The notes below the pieces were generated by a model. It saw only the letters and a list, made by a program, of their open reading frames with translations. It did no database searches and was not told the DNA's origin. Positions 1 through 16,508 of a DNA stretch of 64,000 bases are shown here, piece by piece. The position numbers and the translations under genes are program-made. Source of the DNA: Corticium candelabrum (lineage: Eukaryota; Porifera; Homoscleromorpha; Homosclerophorida; Plakinidae); assembly GCF_963422355.1 (NCBI RefSeq), contig NC_085095.1, positions 5,264,327-5,328,326 on the forward strand, written 5' to 3'. Position 1 is the stretch's first letter; each line of letters begins with the position of its first letter.

Positions 1-600
1 TGGACAACACTCCAAATAGTGTAAGGATTGTTGCCCATTCTCGAAATCGTGAAGATTTATTTTGACATCTTCGCTGTTTTCATACACATAACATCATCAC
101 AAAAGATGTGATACATATAGATTATCAACCATATTTTGGAGGTTTCAATACAAGAACAAGACTGAGTGGTAACAAGAAACATGTATGAGTATATCTCAAC
201 TAAATGCAAGCGCTACAGTACAGAATGAAAGCACCATAGGTGCCAATGCGTCAGTGAGCTTGTAAGGTCCCAGATGAACTCAATGGCAGTCTGCGTGTAC
301 AGCCGCTGCAGGCGCAACCAGAGAGTTTTGTAGATTCAATCACGTTCCTCCTTCAAGTAAAAGAGTCATACACGCTCACAAGGGCCTTTGAAAGGCGCAA
401 AGACTTGTCATAACTTGACAATGAAGCATTACAAATCTGACATTACAAATCAAGAAAACCACGGCTCTTGACCCATAGTAGCGTTTGTTTGCACTTGAGC
501 GGTTGGATATAGCTCGAATACTCACGCACGCACGCACGCACGCCCAGTGTGAGTGTGTGTGTTGCGCATGCGCAACGAGGTACTTACTGTTTATATGTAC
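1..600. other. Left edge; intron of SYF2 plus unrecognised sequence
   Basis: No conserved exon is recognised here on either strand. It lies downstream, in the minus sense, of SYF2 exon 2, so it is most simply SYF2 intron or sequence between its exons. A short CGCA tandem tract sits at about 521-543. The remaining SYF2 exons were looked for and not found, so they probably lie beyond the left edge. Confidence 0.4.
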
Positions 601-974
601 CTTTCTGGCTTTTTGTTCTGCTAGCTCCCATTCCGCACGTCGTCTTCTTGTCTCGAAATTCGCCGGAATTTTGCTTCTCCTATCTTCCTCGACGTACTCG
701 GCGTGATTACGCTTTCGTGCTTCATTCTGAGACAACACATACATTGTCTACGACGTTGGAAACATCGTTTGACAACTAGTATTCTCACCAATCTCATCCG
801 AAGCTCTCCTAGTCTCTTCAGGCGTTCTTCATGCTTTGTCGCCGGAGACGGTAGTTCACTAGAGCTAGCGGCACTTAGTTGATTGCTTTCGCTTTCTGCC
901 GCCTCCTGGTCGTTCACCGGACGACTTTCTTCGTTGTCTTCATCGGTAGGCAAAACGTCAGCCGTAGTGGTCAT
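601..974 (-). CDS. SYF2: Pre-mRNA-splicing factor SYF2, first two exons (partial)
   Basis: SYF2 is a small component of the NineTeen-complex-associated spliceosome in the nucleus. Exon 1 (974-789) starts at the ATG whose bases are 974-972 and codes an acidic, Ser/Glu-rich N-terminus ending in HEERLKRLGELRMRL. A 62-bp intron (788-727, GTGAGA...TCTCAG) follows. Exon 2 (726-601) gives NEARKRNHAEYVEEDRR, IPANFE and AEWELAEQKARK, matching the most conserved block of animal SYF2 (RNEARKLNHQEVVEED, LPANWE, LEWELKEE) almost residue for residue. Both exons are in phase 0. The C-terminal half is absent and presumably lies off the left end. An alternative donor GTAAGT 13 bp further on would change the frame; GTACAT keeps 42 whole codons. 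The start faces ACAT2 only 63 bp away. Confidence 0.88.
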
Positions 975-1037
975 TACACAAAGCAAAACGGACTATGTGC
1001 TTGATATCAACCACTGCATACGGGCATTGTGTTAAGA
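975..1037. promoter_or_regulatory. Divergent promoter between SYF2 and ACAT2
   Basis: Only 63 bp separate the two opposing start codons, so the two transcription units must share a bidirectional promoter, or one must overlap the other's 5' exon. No TATA element is evident. The promoter assignment is an inference from spacing. Confidence 0.5.
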
Positions 1038-6664
<5,627 letters not shown>

Positions 6665-6720
6665 AACAGTTTACCCACTCAAGGCAAATGATTGCAATTT
6701 ATTTAATAGAACGGTCGTAA

Positions 6721-7539
6721 TTAATAAAGTAATTCATCCGTGTCCAGTCCCAGGTATTGTCGTCGTCGTGGTCCGGGAGGCAATTCTAAGTATTTCTTCA
6801 TTTCGTCAGAATAACAAACGTCTACTGGAATAATGTCGCGAAACGTCCATTCCTTCCAGTGGAAATTGAATTTTTCCAGAAGCTCAACGCGTTTTTCATT
6901 GGTGGGTACGACATCAGGTGGCTCGACTCTCTCGAGATTGGGCACTCTCATATCCACAAAAATCAACACACCACGAAATGCAAACCATCCACCATATGTC
7001 GGATGCACAGACACACCATAGATTGCTTTGTCTCTAGGCCAAGGATCCTCTATCAAGTCTTTCCGTTGATAGTAGAAACTCTGGCCAGAGACATGCCCGG
7101 ATGTTTGAACAATTATCAACGGTCTCCGACTTGGCGCCACAAGAAAGTCGTAAAGAACTTCGATTTGCAACTCCGAGGCAAATTCTTGAACGACTTTTTC
7201 GAACCAAAACGCAGTGCAGTCGTCGAGCGGATCACGAGACGAACAACCGATTTCAGTCTCAACAAATGGTTTCAGAGCATCTTCGTACATTGAAGGTGCA
7301 CTGATTACGTTGACAGCTAACGTGTCTCCGGGATAGTTTAGTTTGAACGGTTGATCGACAATGTCGTTGTACCATTCGACCTACAGAAAAATGACGTCTG
7401 TCGATGAGGGACTGCATGCAGACACCCTATGCATCGAGATATGTAAAAATCACTAAACCTTAAACGGTGCACACTCGTATCCTCCGGGATTCAGCACTCG
7501 ATTCACTCTCTCCGCAATTCTCGTTGCCGTTCCTTCCAT
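6721..7539 (-). CDS. MMACHC: Cobalamin trafficking/processing protein MMACHC (CblC), 2 exons
   Basis: A cytosolic chaperone that removes the upper ligand of imported cobalamins (decyanation or dealkylation) before delivery to MTR and MMUT. Exon 1 (7539-7459) codes MEGTATRIAERVNRVLNPGG then YECAPFK. A 78-bp intron follows, then exon 2 (7380-6721) running from VEWYND to the stop, for 246 residues in total. Diagnostic blocks are ELQIEV, HVSGQSFYYQRKDL, GVSVHPTYGGWFAFRGV (its His is the cobalamin-contacting position of the family) and FNFHWKEWTFRD, all close to human MMACHC. Human MMACHC (282 residues) has a Pro/Ser-rich C-terminal extension that is missing here. The gene converges on ACAT2 (stops 56 bp apart) and diverges from DGCR6 (starts 69 bp apart). 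Confidence 0.95.
6723..6728 (+). terminator. Polyadenylation signal of ACAT2
   Basis: AATAAA 59 bp after the ACAT2 stop. It falls inside the last codons of MMACHC on the other strand, so the two 3' ends overlap. Confidence 0.6.
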
Positions 7540-7608
7540 ATAAACTGGAACCACATGTAGGCATGGAGGTATGAGGTAGCGCACTAGGATAGGGAAGTAC
7601 TAGGCAGC
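7540..7608. promoter_or_regulatory. Divergent promoter between MMACHC and DGCR6
   Basis: The opposing start codons are only 69 bp apart, so a shared bidirectional promoter is implied by spacing. No TATA-like element is visible. Confidence 0.5.
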
Positions 7609-8623
7609 ATGGAGAAACAATACGAAACGAATGTCGACTCTCGCTTACTCGCAACAGTCCGGCAACAATGGGTCGAGCGTCAAGTTGAACGAGAACGTCA
7701 CTATGGCCGGTACATCGACGACATTCATCAGTTGGCGGCAAAACTACCAAAGTGAGATGGCGGCGCCGGATTGACAGTCGGAACGAAACACACGTTCTTT
7801 CTTATAATTCTTCCTGTAGAGAGATGAAAGAGAAGCTACCCGGAGACATACTCTCTCGTTTGGCGGCGTCTCTACTCGACGGCACCGTCTTTCAAATTGT
7901 CCGCGAATTGGAAGAAATTCAACAACTGAAAGAACGAAATTTGCTCAACAGACGTATGAAGATATTGAGCAAACAAAAAGGTAGGTAGTTGCTAAATTAA
8001 TTAGCAGCCTCACTGCGTCGTCAGAACAAATTTTGAGTCAATTGTTTAATAAATGTCTCTGCACATTGTGTGTATTCATGCAGGAAGGCGTACTGAGCTG
8101 GACAAGCGACACCGCGTCGCTGTCCATGCAGCATCAGCATCCGAACGGGCAACGCTCAAGTTACAACAGCAGGAAGAGAGAGAAGAGCTTGATTCAGAAC
8201 TGGAAGCAGAGACTACCCAATGTGATCAAGAGATTATTCTTGCATTAGACCAACTGCTAACTGAGCAACAGTCGACTCTACAGGTAAGCTCTAGACAGTC
8301 AACAGAATTTAATCTCTAGACGCGGTAAGACGGAACTGCTAGAGAACTACCGTTTTATCTTACACGGAGGTATCAAGTAGTAAAACTACGTCAATGGTGT
8401 CTTAATCATAATTCCTTAATGAGGCAAAGTATGTTCAATGGGAGGGAGGATGATCACCTCATGTCATGTCACAACGGGCTATGGGCTTGCCATCTTACTC
8501 CTGTTTTCTTTCCTACAGCGAGCTGGAGTTCCACTGATGTTTGTGACCAATCGAAGTGAGGACATTCGATTACAGATGCAAGTCCTGGAATGGACACAAC
8601 GACTAGCAGCAATAGGATACTGA
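7609..8623 (+). CDS. DGCR6: DGCR6 family protein, 4 exons
   Basis: Homologue of the DiGeorge critical region 6 / gonadal family. Its molecular role is poorly defined even in vertebrates. Exons are 7609-7751, 7820-7980, 8084-8283 and 8519-8623, giving 202 residues. The signature SLLDGTVFQIVRELEEIQQL corresponds to human LLDGTVFEIVQGLLEIQHL. The later segments ILALDQLLTEQQSTLQ and AGVPLMFVTN…LQMQVLEW correspond to LELDRKVADQQSTLE and AGVAGFYVTT…LQMNLLEL. Between them is a charged, Glu/Arg/Gln-rich stretch expected to form coiled coil. Introns are 68, 103 and 235 bp. The start is the first ATG; the upstream region is shared with MMACHC. Confidence 0.93.
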
Positions 8624-9297
8624 TCGTTGATAATACTGGTCACAGGAGCATACTGATCACTAAGATACCGATGACTGACAATGTCACTGAGATTGACCAT
8701 ATTTAGTTGTGGATGACATCGCCTGTTTATGGTGATCACAATTGCTAGAAACTGTAGATGTCAATTGCCTGAGCCTGTAGATGTCACAATTGCTAGAAAC
8801 TGTAGATGTCAATTGCCTGAGCCTGTAAATGTCAAACATATCTGAAGGACATCTTTGGTAGAGAGGAATGATGACCTGTTGTGTGGTACTAGGTTAGCAT
8901 GGGGTTTGTTTAGTATACATTGAGGCGGCATTCAGAGTCTGTCGCTCGTGTGCTTGTGTGGTACTCAAACAATAGTGAAGGAAGGTTAGCATTTGTGTTA
9001 TCCTGTTGTGGCAAGTTTCGTCGGTTGTACGTGACTTGTGTCGCCTTGTGTTTCTCTTTGTAATGCCACAAGATTTGTTTTGAAACACCACACTTTGTTG
9101 CTTTACACAGACCTTTATTTGGAGTATTGTATCTTTAACACTATCGGTAATTTCCAAGTTACAAAAAATGTAAATAGTCGGGATGTTTATAAGTATACAA
9201 GTATAGGTCTGCAATTGTATACATCATAACTACTTATATACACATATATGCTATCTAGTCAGCTTTAGTCAAATAAAGTCAGTTTAAATCGGGTCGT
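8624..9297. other. Intergenic spacer with a duplicated 48-bp unit
   Basis: No gene is seen. A direct repeat (CAATTGCTAGAAACTGTAGA…TGCCTGAGCCTGTARATGTC) is present twice in tandem at about 8738-8785 and 8786-8833. A plus-strand AATAAA at about 9274 could end the DGCR6 transcript. Confidence 0.6.
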
Positions 9298-9867
9298 TTA
9301 GCTCCAGCATTGGGCCATCTGAGCCACTTTTTCTTGGGGTCTCGTGAATTTCATACTGATCGTCGATCCCAGGCTTCTGCATCGACGTGGCGCCTTGAGG
9401 GAAGACAGAAACGTGTATTGATTAGGATAGGATAGGTATACAGCCGAGGAATCTCTGCTTGTTCTTTGGTTGTGCGACGATTGGGCAACACAGCTGCTGT
9501 GTCTGGTCGACTTCGATTGCAGAGAGTCGACAAACGAATCATACTGTGTTGTCATCTTGTTGCTCGAATTCTCCTTCTCGCCATTGAAGATTGTTCGAGT
9601 GCTAGTTTGACAATCACCTTGTCTCAGTTGCATGTACAGAGCAAAGTCGTCCTCCCAGTTCTGCTTCTGTGGTGGTAGATGCTCACAGATCAGTTGTAGA
9701 GCTGAGGAACGCCTCTTCTCTTTGATTCTGACCGTCAGAGCACAGTAGGCGATCTGTAGCTCACTGCTGCTCTGCACATCAGCACTGTGATGACAGGCTG
9801 ATCTATTACCGCTGTGGCACTGGAAGAGGCCACTTGTAGAGAGAGACTCGACTGCTTGATACATCAT
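9298..9867 (-). CDS. Unrecognised W-S-terminal family, member 1
   Basis: I cannot assign a known family. The 189-residue frame (ATG 9867) shares landmarks with two other minus-strand frames at 14319-14816 and 16509-17054: a basic segment (VRIKEKRRSS, residues 47-55), a W-E-x2-F-x2-Y core (WEDDFALYM, from Trp71), APRR…RSLGST near the C-terminus and a final MAQCWS. A TATA-like TATATAAT on the minus strand at about 9917-9909 lies about 45 bp upstream of the ATG. A 48-bp segment (9441-9394) with a GT…CTAATC…polypyrimidine…CAAG layout may be an intron. It is a multiple of three without stops, so the frame stays open either way (189 or 173 residues). No signal peptide or membrane segment is evident. 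Expression is unproven. Confidence 0.5.
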   Translation of the reverse strand: MMYQAVESLSTSGLFQCHSGNRSACHHSADVQSSSELQIAYCALTVRIKEKRRSSALQLICEHLPPQKQNWEDDFALYMQLRQGDCQTSTRTIFNGEKENSSNKMTTQYDSFVDSLQSKSTRHSSCVAQSSHNQRTSRDSSAVYLSYPNQYTFLSSLKAPRRCRSLGSTISMKFTRPQEKVAQMAQCWS

Positions 9868-10392
9868 TGCACACGACTTCTTCTGAGCTCGAGTCAGTGC
9901 GAGTGCTCCTATTATATATGACGCACTGTCTTGCTGTGAGTGGGCGTGATTTGGTGTGAAAACGAGGCGGTGCTTACTTATCAGCCCACCAACGTCAATT
10001 CGCGCCGGTAATTTTCTGGGTAAACAAACCCTTATTCCCGGTGGTCACCCTCCAGTTTTCCGGTTGTCCGATCAGTTGAAGATCCCGTTTGTTTTGTCAT
10101 TGGATTTGACGCCGGAGAGCGCAAGAACCGACATTGGGTCACTATGAAAGAAGTGATTCCGGTGACCATAGTGCGTATACCCTTCTACTGTTGCAGATTG
10201 TCAACCTAGTGCTTTGGCTTCCTGTTTTGCCTTGGCACTAGCAACTTAAATGCGGGCGGGTCCTTTCTTGTTCATCCGTCACATCAAGAAACAAGAAAAC
10301 CGGAAGGACAGCAGGCTACTGATAGTCTGTAGTCTTTAGGATTGTTTGTTTACTATGGGAGTCTAGTGTAACGACTTGGTATGGTAAACTAT
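9868..10392. other. Spacer upstream of member 1
   Basis: Holds the TATA-like element of the preceding minus-strand frame. No protein similarity is recognised on either strand. Confidence 0.4.
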
Positions 10393-12155
10393 AGTCTCGC
10401 GTAGCCAGATCCTTCCCTCCTACTTAAAACACGAGACTAAAAACCAGTCGTGACTGGGTCATAAATCTGATATCGAATGCTGTACAATACAATAACTTGT
10501 TAGAAAAACAGTTTGCCGAACTGAAGTCAATGATTCTGTTGCAACAAAGTGACAGTGACACTTTTTCGTCTATTTACCAGGGGCTTGAGTACATGCACGT
10601 GTGATAGCTAACTGCAGCAAGTCGATCTGCACTTGACTTCTAATGCGGTACCGTGCAGCCTATGCTTAGGGTATCATAGACGGCAGGGACACGTACGCTT
10701 TACTGTCAGTCTGAACGTCCGGGATGTCAGAGTGTTATTGCCGATTTGCTAACGGACTCCACCGTGCAGACACATCCGCAGCTCGAACTATAGGGGAGGT
10801 TGCCAACTCCATGCTTCATTTGACAAAAGATCTACGTGTGTAAACTAAATGCTGACAAAGAGCACTCTTGCAAATGTTAAATTTACCAAAATTTCATGGC
10901 AATTTTGATCGAGTCTAATAATCAATCATTCTAGCCGCGGGTATTTTATTTTACTAATGTACTGTATTGTCGCGTATAAGCCCTGCTTATTTTTGTACCT
11001 GCCTAATAGGCCTAAAGGCCATTTGAACACGTTAGGACATGACAACCAACGGCTTGGAAATCAAGATTGATATCAATGGTTATTCCTAGGCAACTCCCAA
11101 CTTGCGTACCTAGATTGTACGAGCTGTTTAGCGTGCGTTCAGAAATTTTTGAGCTGTGATTGGAATCTACCAGCAACAGGGACGTCTTTGAAATGAACCG
11201 TAGGATGAATTGCAGTCTAATTCGTAAGACCTAATAATAATTATATCATCAATCCAAAGCAATATCATTGAATGAAATGCAAGGGTACCTCAAATAGACG
11301 CGGCATCACATAAAAATAATGAAATCAGTTTGAATCAGTCATCTATCTGACACAAGCACACCTGGTTCAGACAGCGGACTTGCGCACAGAGAAGCATAGC
11401 TTGTGTACACGTACTTGTACGCATAAAATGTATTGTAAGAAATTCAAAACACTGACTGATAGCTAGACACATCTGCCATGAGACGCATGCAGTTTCAAGA
11501 GAGTCCGCTCTTGGTCGTCGTCGGTAGACTCGAGCCAGTCTCTCCCGCCTTCGTCAAACAATCCGGGGAATGACGAAGGCGGGGAGAGACTGGCTCGAGT
11601 CTACGTCGTCGGTGTCATTGGACGCAGTCTCAATGAACGCTACACGCACGCGCCGACACATGCGCACGTGCACGTGACCGCACGCGTATACGCGTTCTGA
11701 GCGTCTTGACCAAAACCTCGGGTTCTACACGCGACCGGCTTGTGTACATACGCAGCAAGAGATCTTCGATTTGCGGTTTTTGTTCGAGATCGGCTTATAT
11801 CTAGACACGACGATACGGTAATCAATTATTGTAAAAGTAAATATGCGCCCAGCTATGCAATTAGTAGTAATTACGAAAGTGTACAAGAAACTAGGGCAAA
11901 CAATCGCTGTGTTTATGACAAACTGGTACAAATATAGAAGACGTACCGTACCACTAACGTACGGTACCGTGGTGTCTGTGTTTGTGTGATCGTACGGGTA
12001 CTAGACCCGCACGGTGTAATGCATCGGTGCCAAGTGGGCCAGACTTCAATTGCACGTGATTGACGCCCGGAAGCACGTGGAGTTTTGACAGATCTATGAC
12101 TTGGAGGTACTATGCCAAAGATAGCAAGAGGGAAGCGGTCTGGCTACGCGAGACT
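10393..12155. mobile_element. 1.76-kb inverted-repeat DNA element, non-coding
   Basis: The left end AGTCTCGCGTAGCCAGATCC (10393) and the right end, whose reverse complement is AGTCTCGCGTAGCCAGACCG (ending 12155), form terminal inverted repeats of about 25 bp, flanked by TA on both sides. Inside there is no open frame resembling a transposase, so this is a non-autonomous or decayed element, or two solo ends. It contains a smaller hairpin element at 11524-11604. Confidence 0.6.
11524..11604. repeat. 81-bp near-perfect hairpin element
   Basis: The left arm 11524-11556 (starts GTAGACTCGAGCCAGTCTCT) and right arm 11571-11604 are exact reverse complements except for one extra G, with a 14-nt loop. 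GTCGTCG flanks both sides, consistent with a 7-bp target duplication. It looks like a miniature fold-back transposon. Confidence 0.8.
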
Positions 12156-13259
12156 AGTGAAAAGCGACGGTAACGTTGATACATGTCTAGCAAAACAGTG
12201 CGTTTGAAAATTTGACTACCACGTAGCTGACTGTCTTGCTTCTACTATTGCGCATAGATAGATATCAGAGGAGGCCAGGCGTCTTGATTGCTCCGTCGGT
12301 AGTATTACGTATTGGTATCAGAGAGGCGTTTTAGCCGGGGGCACGACATACTAGTACATTGATGTGCATCATTTTACTAATAAGTTTGCTGAGTTAGCCT
12401 GTCTTCTTTATTTCAATGTCGGTGTCGATACGTTTGGGCACAATGAGGGGCCATGGAGCCTCCAAAACTTTGGGGCGTCATGGAATTTTTGAGACTAGAA
12501 GTCCTTTTTGTCGCTTAAGTTTTGGAATTGATGCATGAGAAGCTGAGCAGTGGTGGGTGGAACTAGTATGTATGTAAATGCGAGGAAGGCATCATGGGCA
12601 AGCAGTCTGATCATGCACTCCCAGATATGGCCGATTGTACGTAGTCGGCCTAGATTATAGATTTTTATGTCGACTGGTTGTCTGGCCTGCCAACCGTTGA
12701 AGGCTGACGACGCTGCTGTGATTAGTCGAACAGGCTCTAGTTTTGATCCAGGTGTAGTTGCTGCAGGGATCACGTGCTCAAACCCCAAGTATATCCTGGT
12801 ACCTCCTATACTGGACCCGCCCCCGACTTGATCTGTACAAATGTCGGAAAATGAGAGTACAGTACATACATCTCTGTCAGTTCTACGGTTTTCTGCAGTT
12901 TCAATTGGATACCGCAGTACCTCCCATTTTGGCTAGAAAACTGCAGGAGTAGTGACTAGGGTGCGAATTAAGTATGAGAATTTATTTATTCACATGTTGT
13001 CTGTTTGCGTTTACACTGTGCTTCGTTCTTCTGGAAAGAGCAAACTGATGAAGAATATGGGAGCTCGTTAATCAGCAGAGGCCGTTACTTTACCGAACGT
13101 TTCTGGCGTGATCAGTTGACGACTACAACTTCTCTAGGTTGGCAAATTTAAAGACGAATATAGTCTGTCTGGTTGGTGTTGTGTGATCCTACTCTGCCGT
13201 ATTAATTCTATGCTTCTGCCGTGACAAAGTGTCGCACGCCCTTGGCACTTTACTGGTTA
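12156..13259. other. Unassigned spacer
   Basis: A minus-strand open frame at 12495-12788 has no recognisable motif and no supporting splice pattern. Two similar phrases, GTACCTCCTATACTGGACCC (about 12800) and GCAGTACCTCCCATTTTGGC (about 12912), suggest an old repeat. Nothing else was identified. Confidence 0.4.
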
Positions 13260-13937
13260 GCCTCGTACCCAGGCTCTCTTTCGCGCCCTGAGAAGAGGGC
13301 CTGGTCCGGTACACGTTGTTTTCGCATGCGTGCTTAAATTACCCCGAAATCGGCGTAATGTATCTAAGCACACATGTGGAACCGACGTTGTGTAGAATCT
13401 CAAGCCAATAGTGTCGCGCGCAACTGTTGAAGACAGTTGATCGATCTAGACCCAAGGTCAAGTGATCCAACTAGACGATTCTAGACCTTGCTTTTGTAGC
13501 AGTGTCGAGTTTGTCGTCCCTCTAGCTAGCTAGTCGTACTGCAGTCAGGCTTTTTTAGAGTGTTTGCTTAGCGAGAAGGACTGCAGCAAAAGTTGCAGCA
13601 TATTTTGGGAATTTCTATCTGTACGCGTACGACAGACGGTCTTCCACGCAAGTCTTGCTCCGTGCATTCGAGCTGTAGCAGAAAATTGAGGTTGCAGGCA
13701 CATGACAGCCAGGACTAGGTCGAAAAAAGCCTAGGCGGACAAAGAACATCGCCTGAACACGGAAGCTGTTCGCTGTCGTTGTGCGCGACACTATCAGCTC
13801 GAGATTCTAAACAACGTCGGTTCTGCATGCGTGCATGCATAGTAAATTTACTCAGCCGATTTTGCGGTAATTTATGTGCGCATGCGAAGACAACGTGTCC
13901 TCTTCTCCGGGCGCGCAAGAGGGCTTGGGTACGAGGC
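13260..13937. mobile_element. 0.68-kb inverted-repeat element
   Basis: The left end GCCTCGTACCCAGGCTCTCT (13260) is matched inverted by the right end (reverse complement GCCTCGTACCCAAGCCCTCT, ending 13937). The same GCCTCGTACCCAGGCCCTCT terminus recurs in the loop of the big palindrome at about 42,842, so it is a dispersed family. No transposase frame; non-autonomous DNA transposon. Confidence 0.7.
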
Positions 13938-13943
13938 TTGTTA

Positions 13944-13998
13944 GCCTCGATCTCCCAGACTCGTGTAGCGCTGATACGCACGGGTCTGGAAGGTCGAG
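13944..13998. repeat. Small fold-back repeat
   Basis: CCTCGATCTCCCAGACTCGT (13944) pairs imperfectly with the inverted copy ending at 13998 (reverse complement CCTCGACCTTCCAGACCCGT) around a 13-nt loop, about 17 of 21 positions. It immediately abuts the preceding inverted-repeat element. Confidence 0.6.
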
Positions 13999-14318
13999 GC
14001 TAGGTGCCATTTTGTACAATCTTGCATTTTTCAACCAAATCACAAAGGAAGAACTGCTATTTGTGGACGCTGAAATTTAAAGACACAATTGAATGACGGA
14101 GTTTTCGAGTCAGCAGTATTAATTTCATTTACAGAGGTACATTTCAATAGGTACATCATCTCACAAATTATTTATTTAAGTAATTGTTATTGCTTCTACG
14201 TACTTGTATTTACAAACAACGGATTGCGACATGTAAGGCATATAAAGGCAGTCAGAAACTGTTGGTCTCCTAGCTAGACCATGCAGTCTCCTATCGCATT
14301 TTTCATTTCCAGAATTCC

Positions 14319-14816
14319 TCAGCTCCAGCACAAGATAAATTGTTGGACGATGTTGGCCGCTCGGTTGGGCACGCACTGCAAGAACTTGCGCGAAGTACTC
14401 CCGTTTCCTGGCGTGCAGTTCTTTGTTGAATTCTTGAGCATTCGACCGACTGGAGTCGACGTAACTGCGTCACGTGAGCAGTGGTAGCGGTTGCTGCTCA
14501 CACCCTCGCTAGTGGTTCTCGCATCCTTTAGAGTTTGAGTGTAGAAACCGTTCTTGTCTGCAAGTACCGGCGGATTGCTTGTTTTGTAACTGTTCTGTCG
14601 ACGTCGTCTGCTGTGGTTAACAAACGTCGCGAATTCTTTCTCCCACTGTTGTTCAGGAGAAATTTTGCAAGAACCGTAGCCGATGGAGAGAGAGGCAGGA
14701 AGACAGCTGCAGCTGCTCCATCTGGCAACGTCATGTGGCGGGTAGACGGTATCACTTGACTGTGCTAGATCAGGTAGGGACAGTGAACACAACACATTGC
14801 CTGTACACAAATCCAT
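14319..14816 (-). CDS. Unrecognised W-S-terminal family, member 2 (5' end uncertain)
   Basis: The frame shares with members 1 and 3 the core WEKEFATFV (preceded by SPEQQ), a G-S-T motif (NGSTSRKF) and the end NRAANIVQQFILCWS. The last can be aligned with GRSAELVRQLALGWS of member 3. The basic helix that precedes the core in members 1 and 3 is not visible in the same frame. The true start may therefore lie in an upstream exon, or the 5' part may be degenerate. An ACAG acceptor directly before the conserved Trp codon is compatible with an exon boundary there. The in-frame ATG at 14816 is the first candidate. Same strand as the other two, about 4.5 kb and 1.7 kb away. Function unknown. Confidence 0.4.
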   Translation of the reverse strand: MDLCTGNVLCSLSLPDLAQSSDTVYPPHDVARWSSCSCLPASLSIGYGSCKISPEQQWEKEFATFVNHSRRRRQNSYKTSNPPVLADKNGFYTQTLKDARTTSEGVSSNRYHCSRDAVTSTPVGRMLKNSTKNCTPGNGSTSRKFLQCVPNRAANIVQQFILCWS

Positions 14817-14903
14817 TCGATTTCCTGGCAGGGTGCCGTACTTAGCAGTGTCCTGAGAGAATTTGACCTCGAAGGATTTCGTGACAGCTTTATGTAGAAA
14901 CAC

Positions 14904-16508
14904 AGCAGCCGTACCTTACGTCATCACTATCTCTATGTCCAGGGTACAGTGCCACGGATCGATTGCCTATCATCGCTATTATGGTATGGAACAAGGTATG
15001 ATCGCTAATAAGGTATGAAGTAGTGGTATGACCCATGCTTCTGCCTGTGACTTCCGTACTTTGATATCCCCGCTCGCTTCCTAATCAATCGTAAAACACG
15101 ACGCAGTCTAAAAGGTGTATATGCATGCACTAGGGCGACCAACGGACAACTGCAAGAGCGTGCACCACAATTGACGTACAACTAAAAATTCTCCAGAAGC
15201 GAGGCCGCGCAGACTTCTAGATAATAATCTAATGAATTTGATGAGACAACGAGAATGCCGTTTCGTACCGGTTTGTGGCTGAATGACTGCAGTCAGTCAG
15301 TCAAATCAGTCAGTCAGTCAACTCAGTCTGTCAGTCAAATCAGCCAGTCAGTCAAATCAGTCAGTCAGTCAGTCAGTCAGCTAGGTGTCGTCTATGGTGG
15401 CCATGCACGTCGTGATGTCTTCCTCTACCCGTATTGTCTACTCCTCTGCATCAACATTGTCATCATGGATTGTACGCAACTTTACCTCGCGTCAGCGCTA
15501 GGCGTCGTCTAGGGTGGCCGTGCACGTCGTGATGTCCATCCACGTTATCAAGAAGACAGACAGACACTGTTCAGTTTTTTGTTCTTTAGTTATCATTGTA
15601 AGACCCTGCTAGGGTCACCTGTAGTGTATCGTGCATTACTTAGTTTGATTTAGCCTGTAATGGTAAACTCTTGAACTGTCATGGATAATATTTTTGTATG
15701 TAGAGGTTTGTGTGTAACAAAGGATGTCAGTCAGTCAGTCAGCCACCTAGCCAGTCAGTCATTCATGATCAGTGATACTTCGCATCGCTTGCGCCGTATT
15801 TTAGTGTTGAGGCTCTAGCAAACGAAAGGTCGAACGAAGATTGGTGGTCATTTCTTGCAATAGTTTGCAAAGCGTGCTGGCTGACGTACGTAACAGCAAG
15901 CGGAAACAAACAAGTCTATTTCGTGAATCGTTATGCATGAGGTTTGCCCAATTATGGCCAATTATCCGTACTGAGTAACGCCATGGAGACTTCCGCTGCG
16001 TGCTCCCGTGTTTACCAGACGTTTAAGAAAACTTCCTTGAGTGAGTGTCTTCACAGAGGTCACAATCTCAAACCGTTAACCCTTATACTTGAAGAGTGAA
16101 CGTCGATGAGACCGGAGAATTGGGAGTTGAGGAAAATCTTTTGTTACAGGGTGAGTGCACGCATATCATAGCGCGATAGTACAACCATTTGAAAGCCAAT
16201 ACCTGACACAGTCATGACTGCGGGTACACTGTACGACACCGCGTGCACAGTACATAATATAGCGACGAGGTGAGACTCATTGTTACCGATACACATTGAA
16301 CTAGTAAAGACATTGTATTGCGTAGACTACAAACCTCTCTGTCCGATATGTATACAATAAATCCGCCTACTCATGTACACGACGCTACGTTTCTACACGT
16401 AGCTATAAATCTGTAATACACCCGCATTTACAAGTGTTCATACAGCTACACTTAGCTATATAACGTATCAGTTTACGTATAACATACCGCAAAGTTGTTG
16501 TCCGCTAC
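14904..16508. other. Spacer with CAGT satellite and a 40-bp direct repeat
   Basis: (CAGT)n-type tandem repeat with AATC interruptions at about 15289-15381, with a shorter block at about 15727-15762. GCTAGGYGTCGTCTAKGGTG (about 15380 and 15497) begins a direct repeat of about 40 bp. No conserved exon is seen. An ATG at 15983 opens a short frame with a GTGAGT donor, but it matches nothing I know. Confidence 0.6.

Noticed and set aside
6859-7304. Plus-strand open frames opposite MMACHC
   Set aside because: Antisense shadows of the conserved MMACHC exon 2; no similarity of their own.
12495-12788. Minus-strand open frame of 97 codons
   Set aside because: No recognisable motif, no splice partners and no matching frame elsewhere in the window; probably chance or old repeat.
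15289-15381. Possible CRISPR-like array of short repeats
   Set aside because: The repeat is a tetranucleotide (CAGT)n satellite without unique spacers, in a eukaryotic genome.
15983-16150. Possible small plus-strand gene starting with an ATG followed by a GTGAGT donor
   Set aside because: The two-exon reading gives a short peptide that soon terminates and resembles no protein I know.
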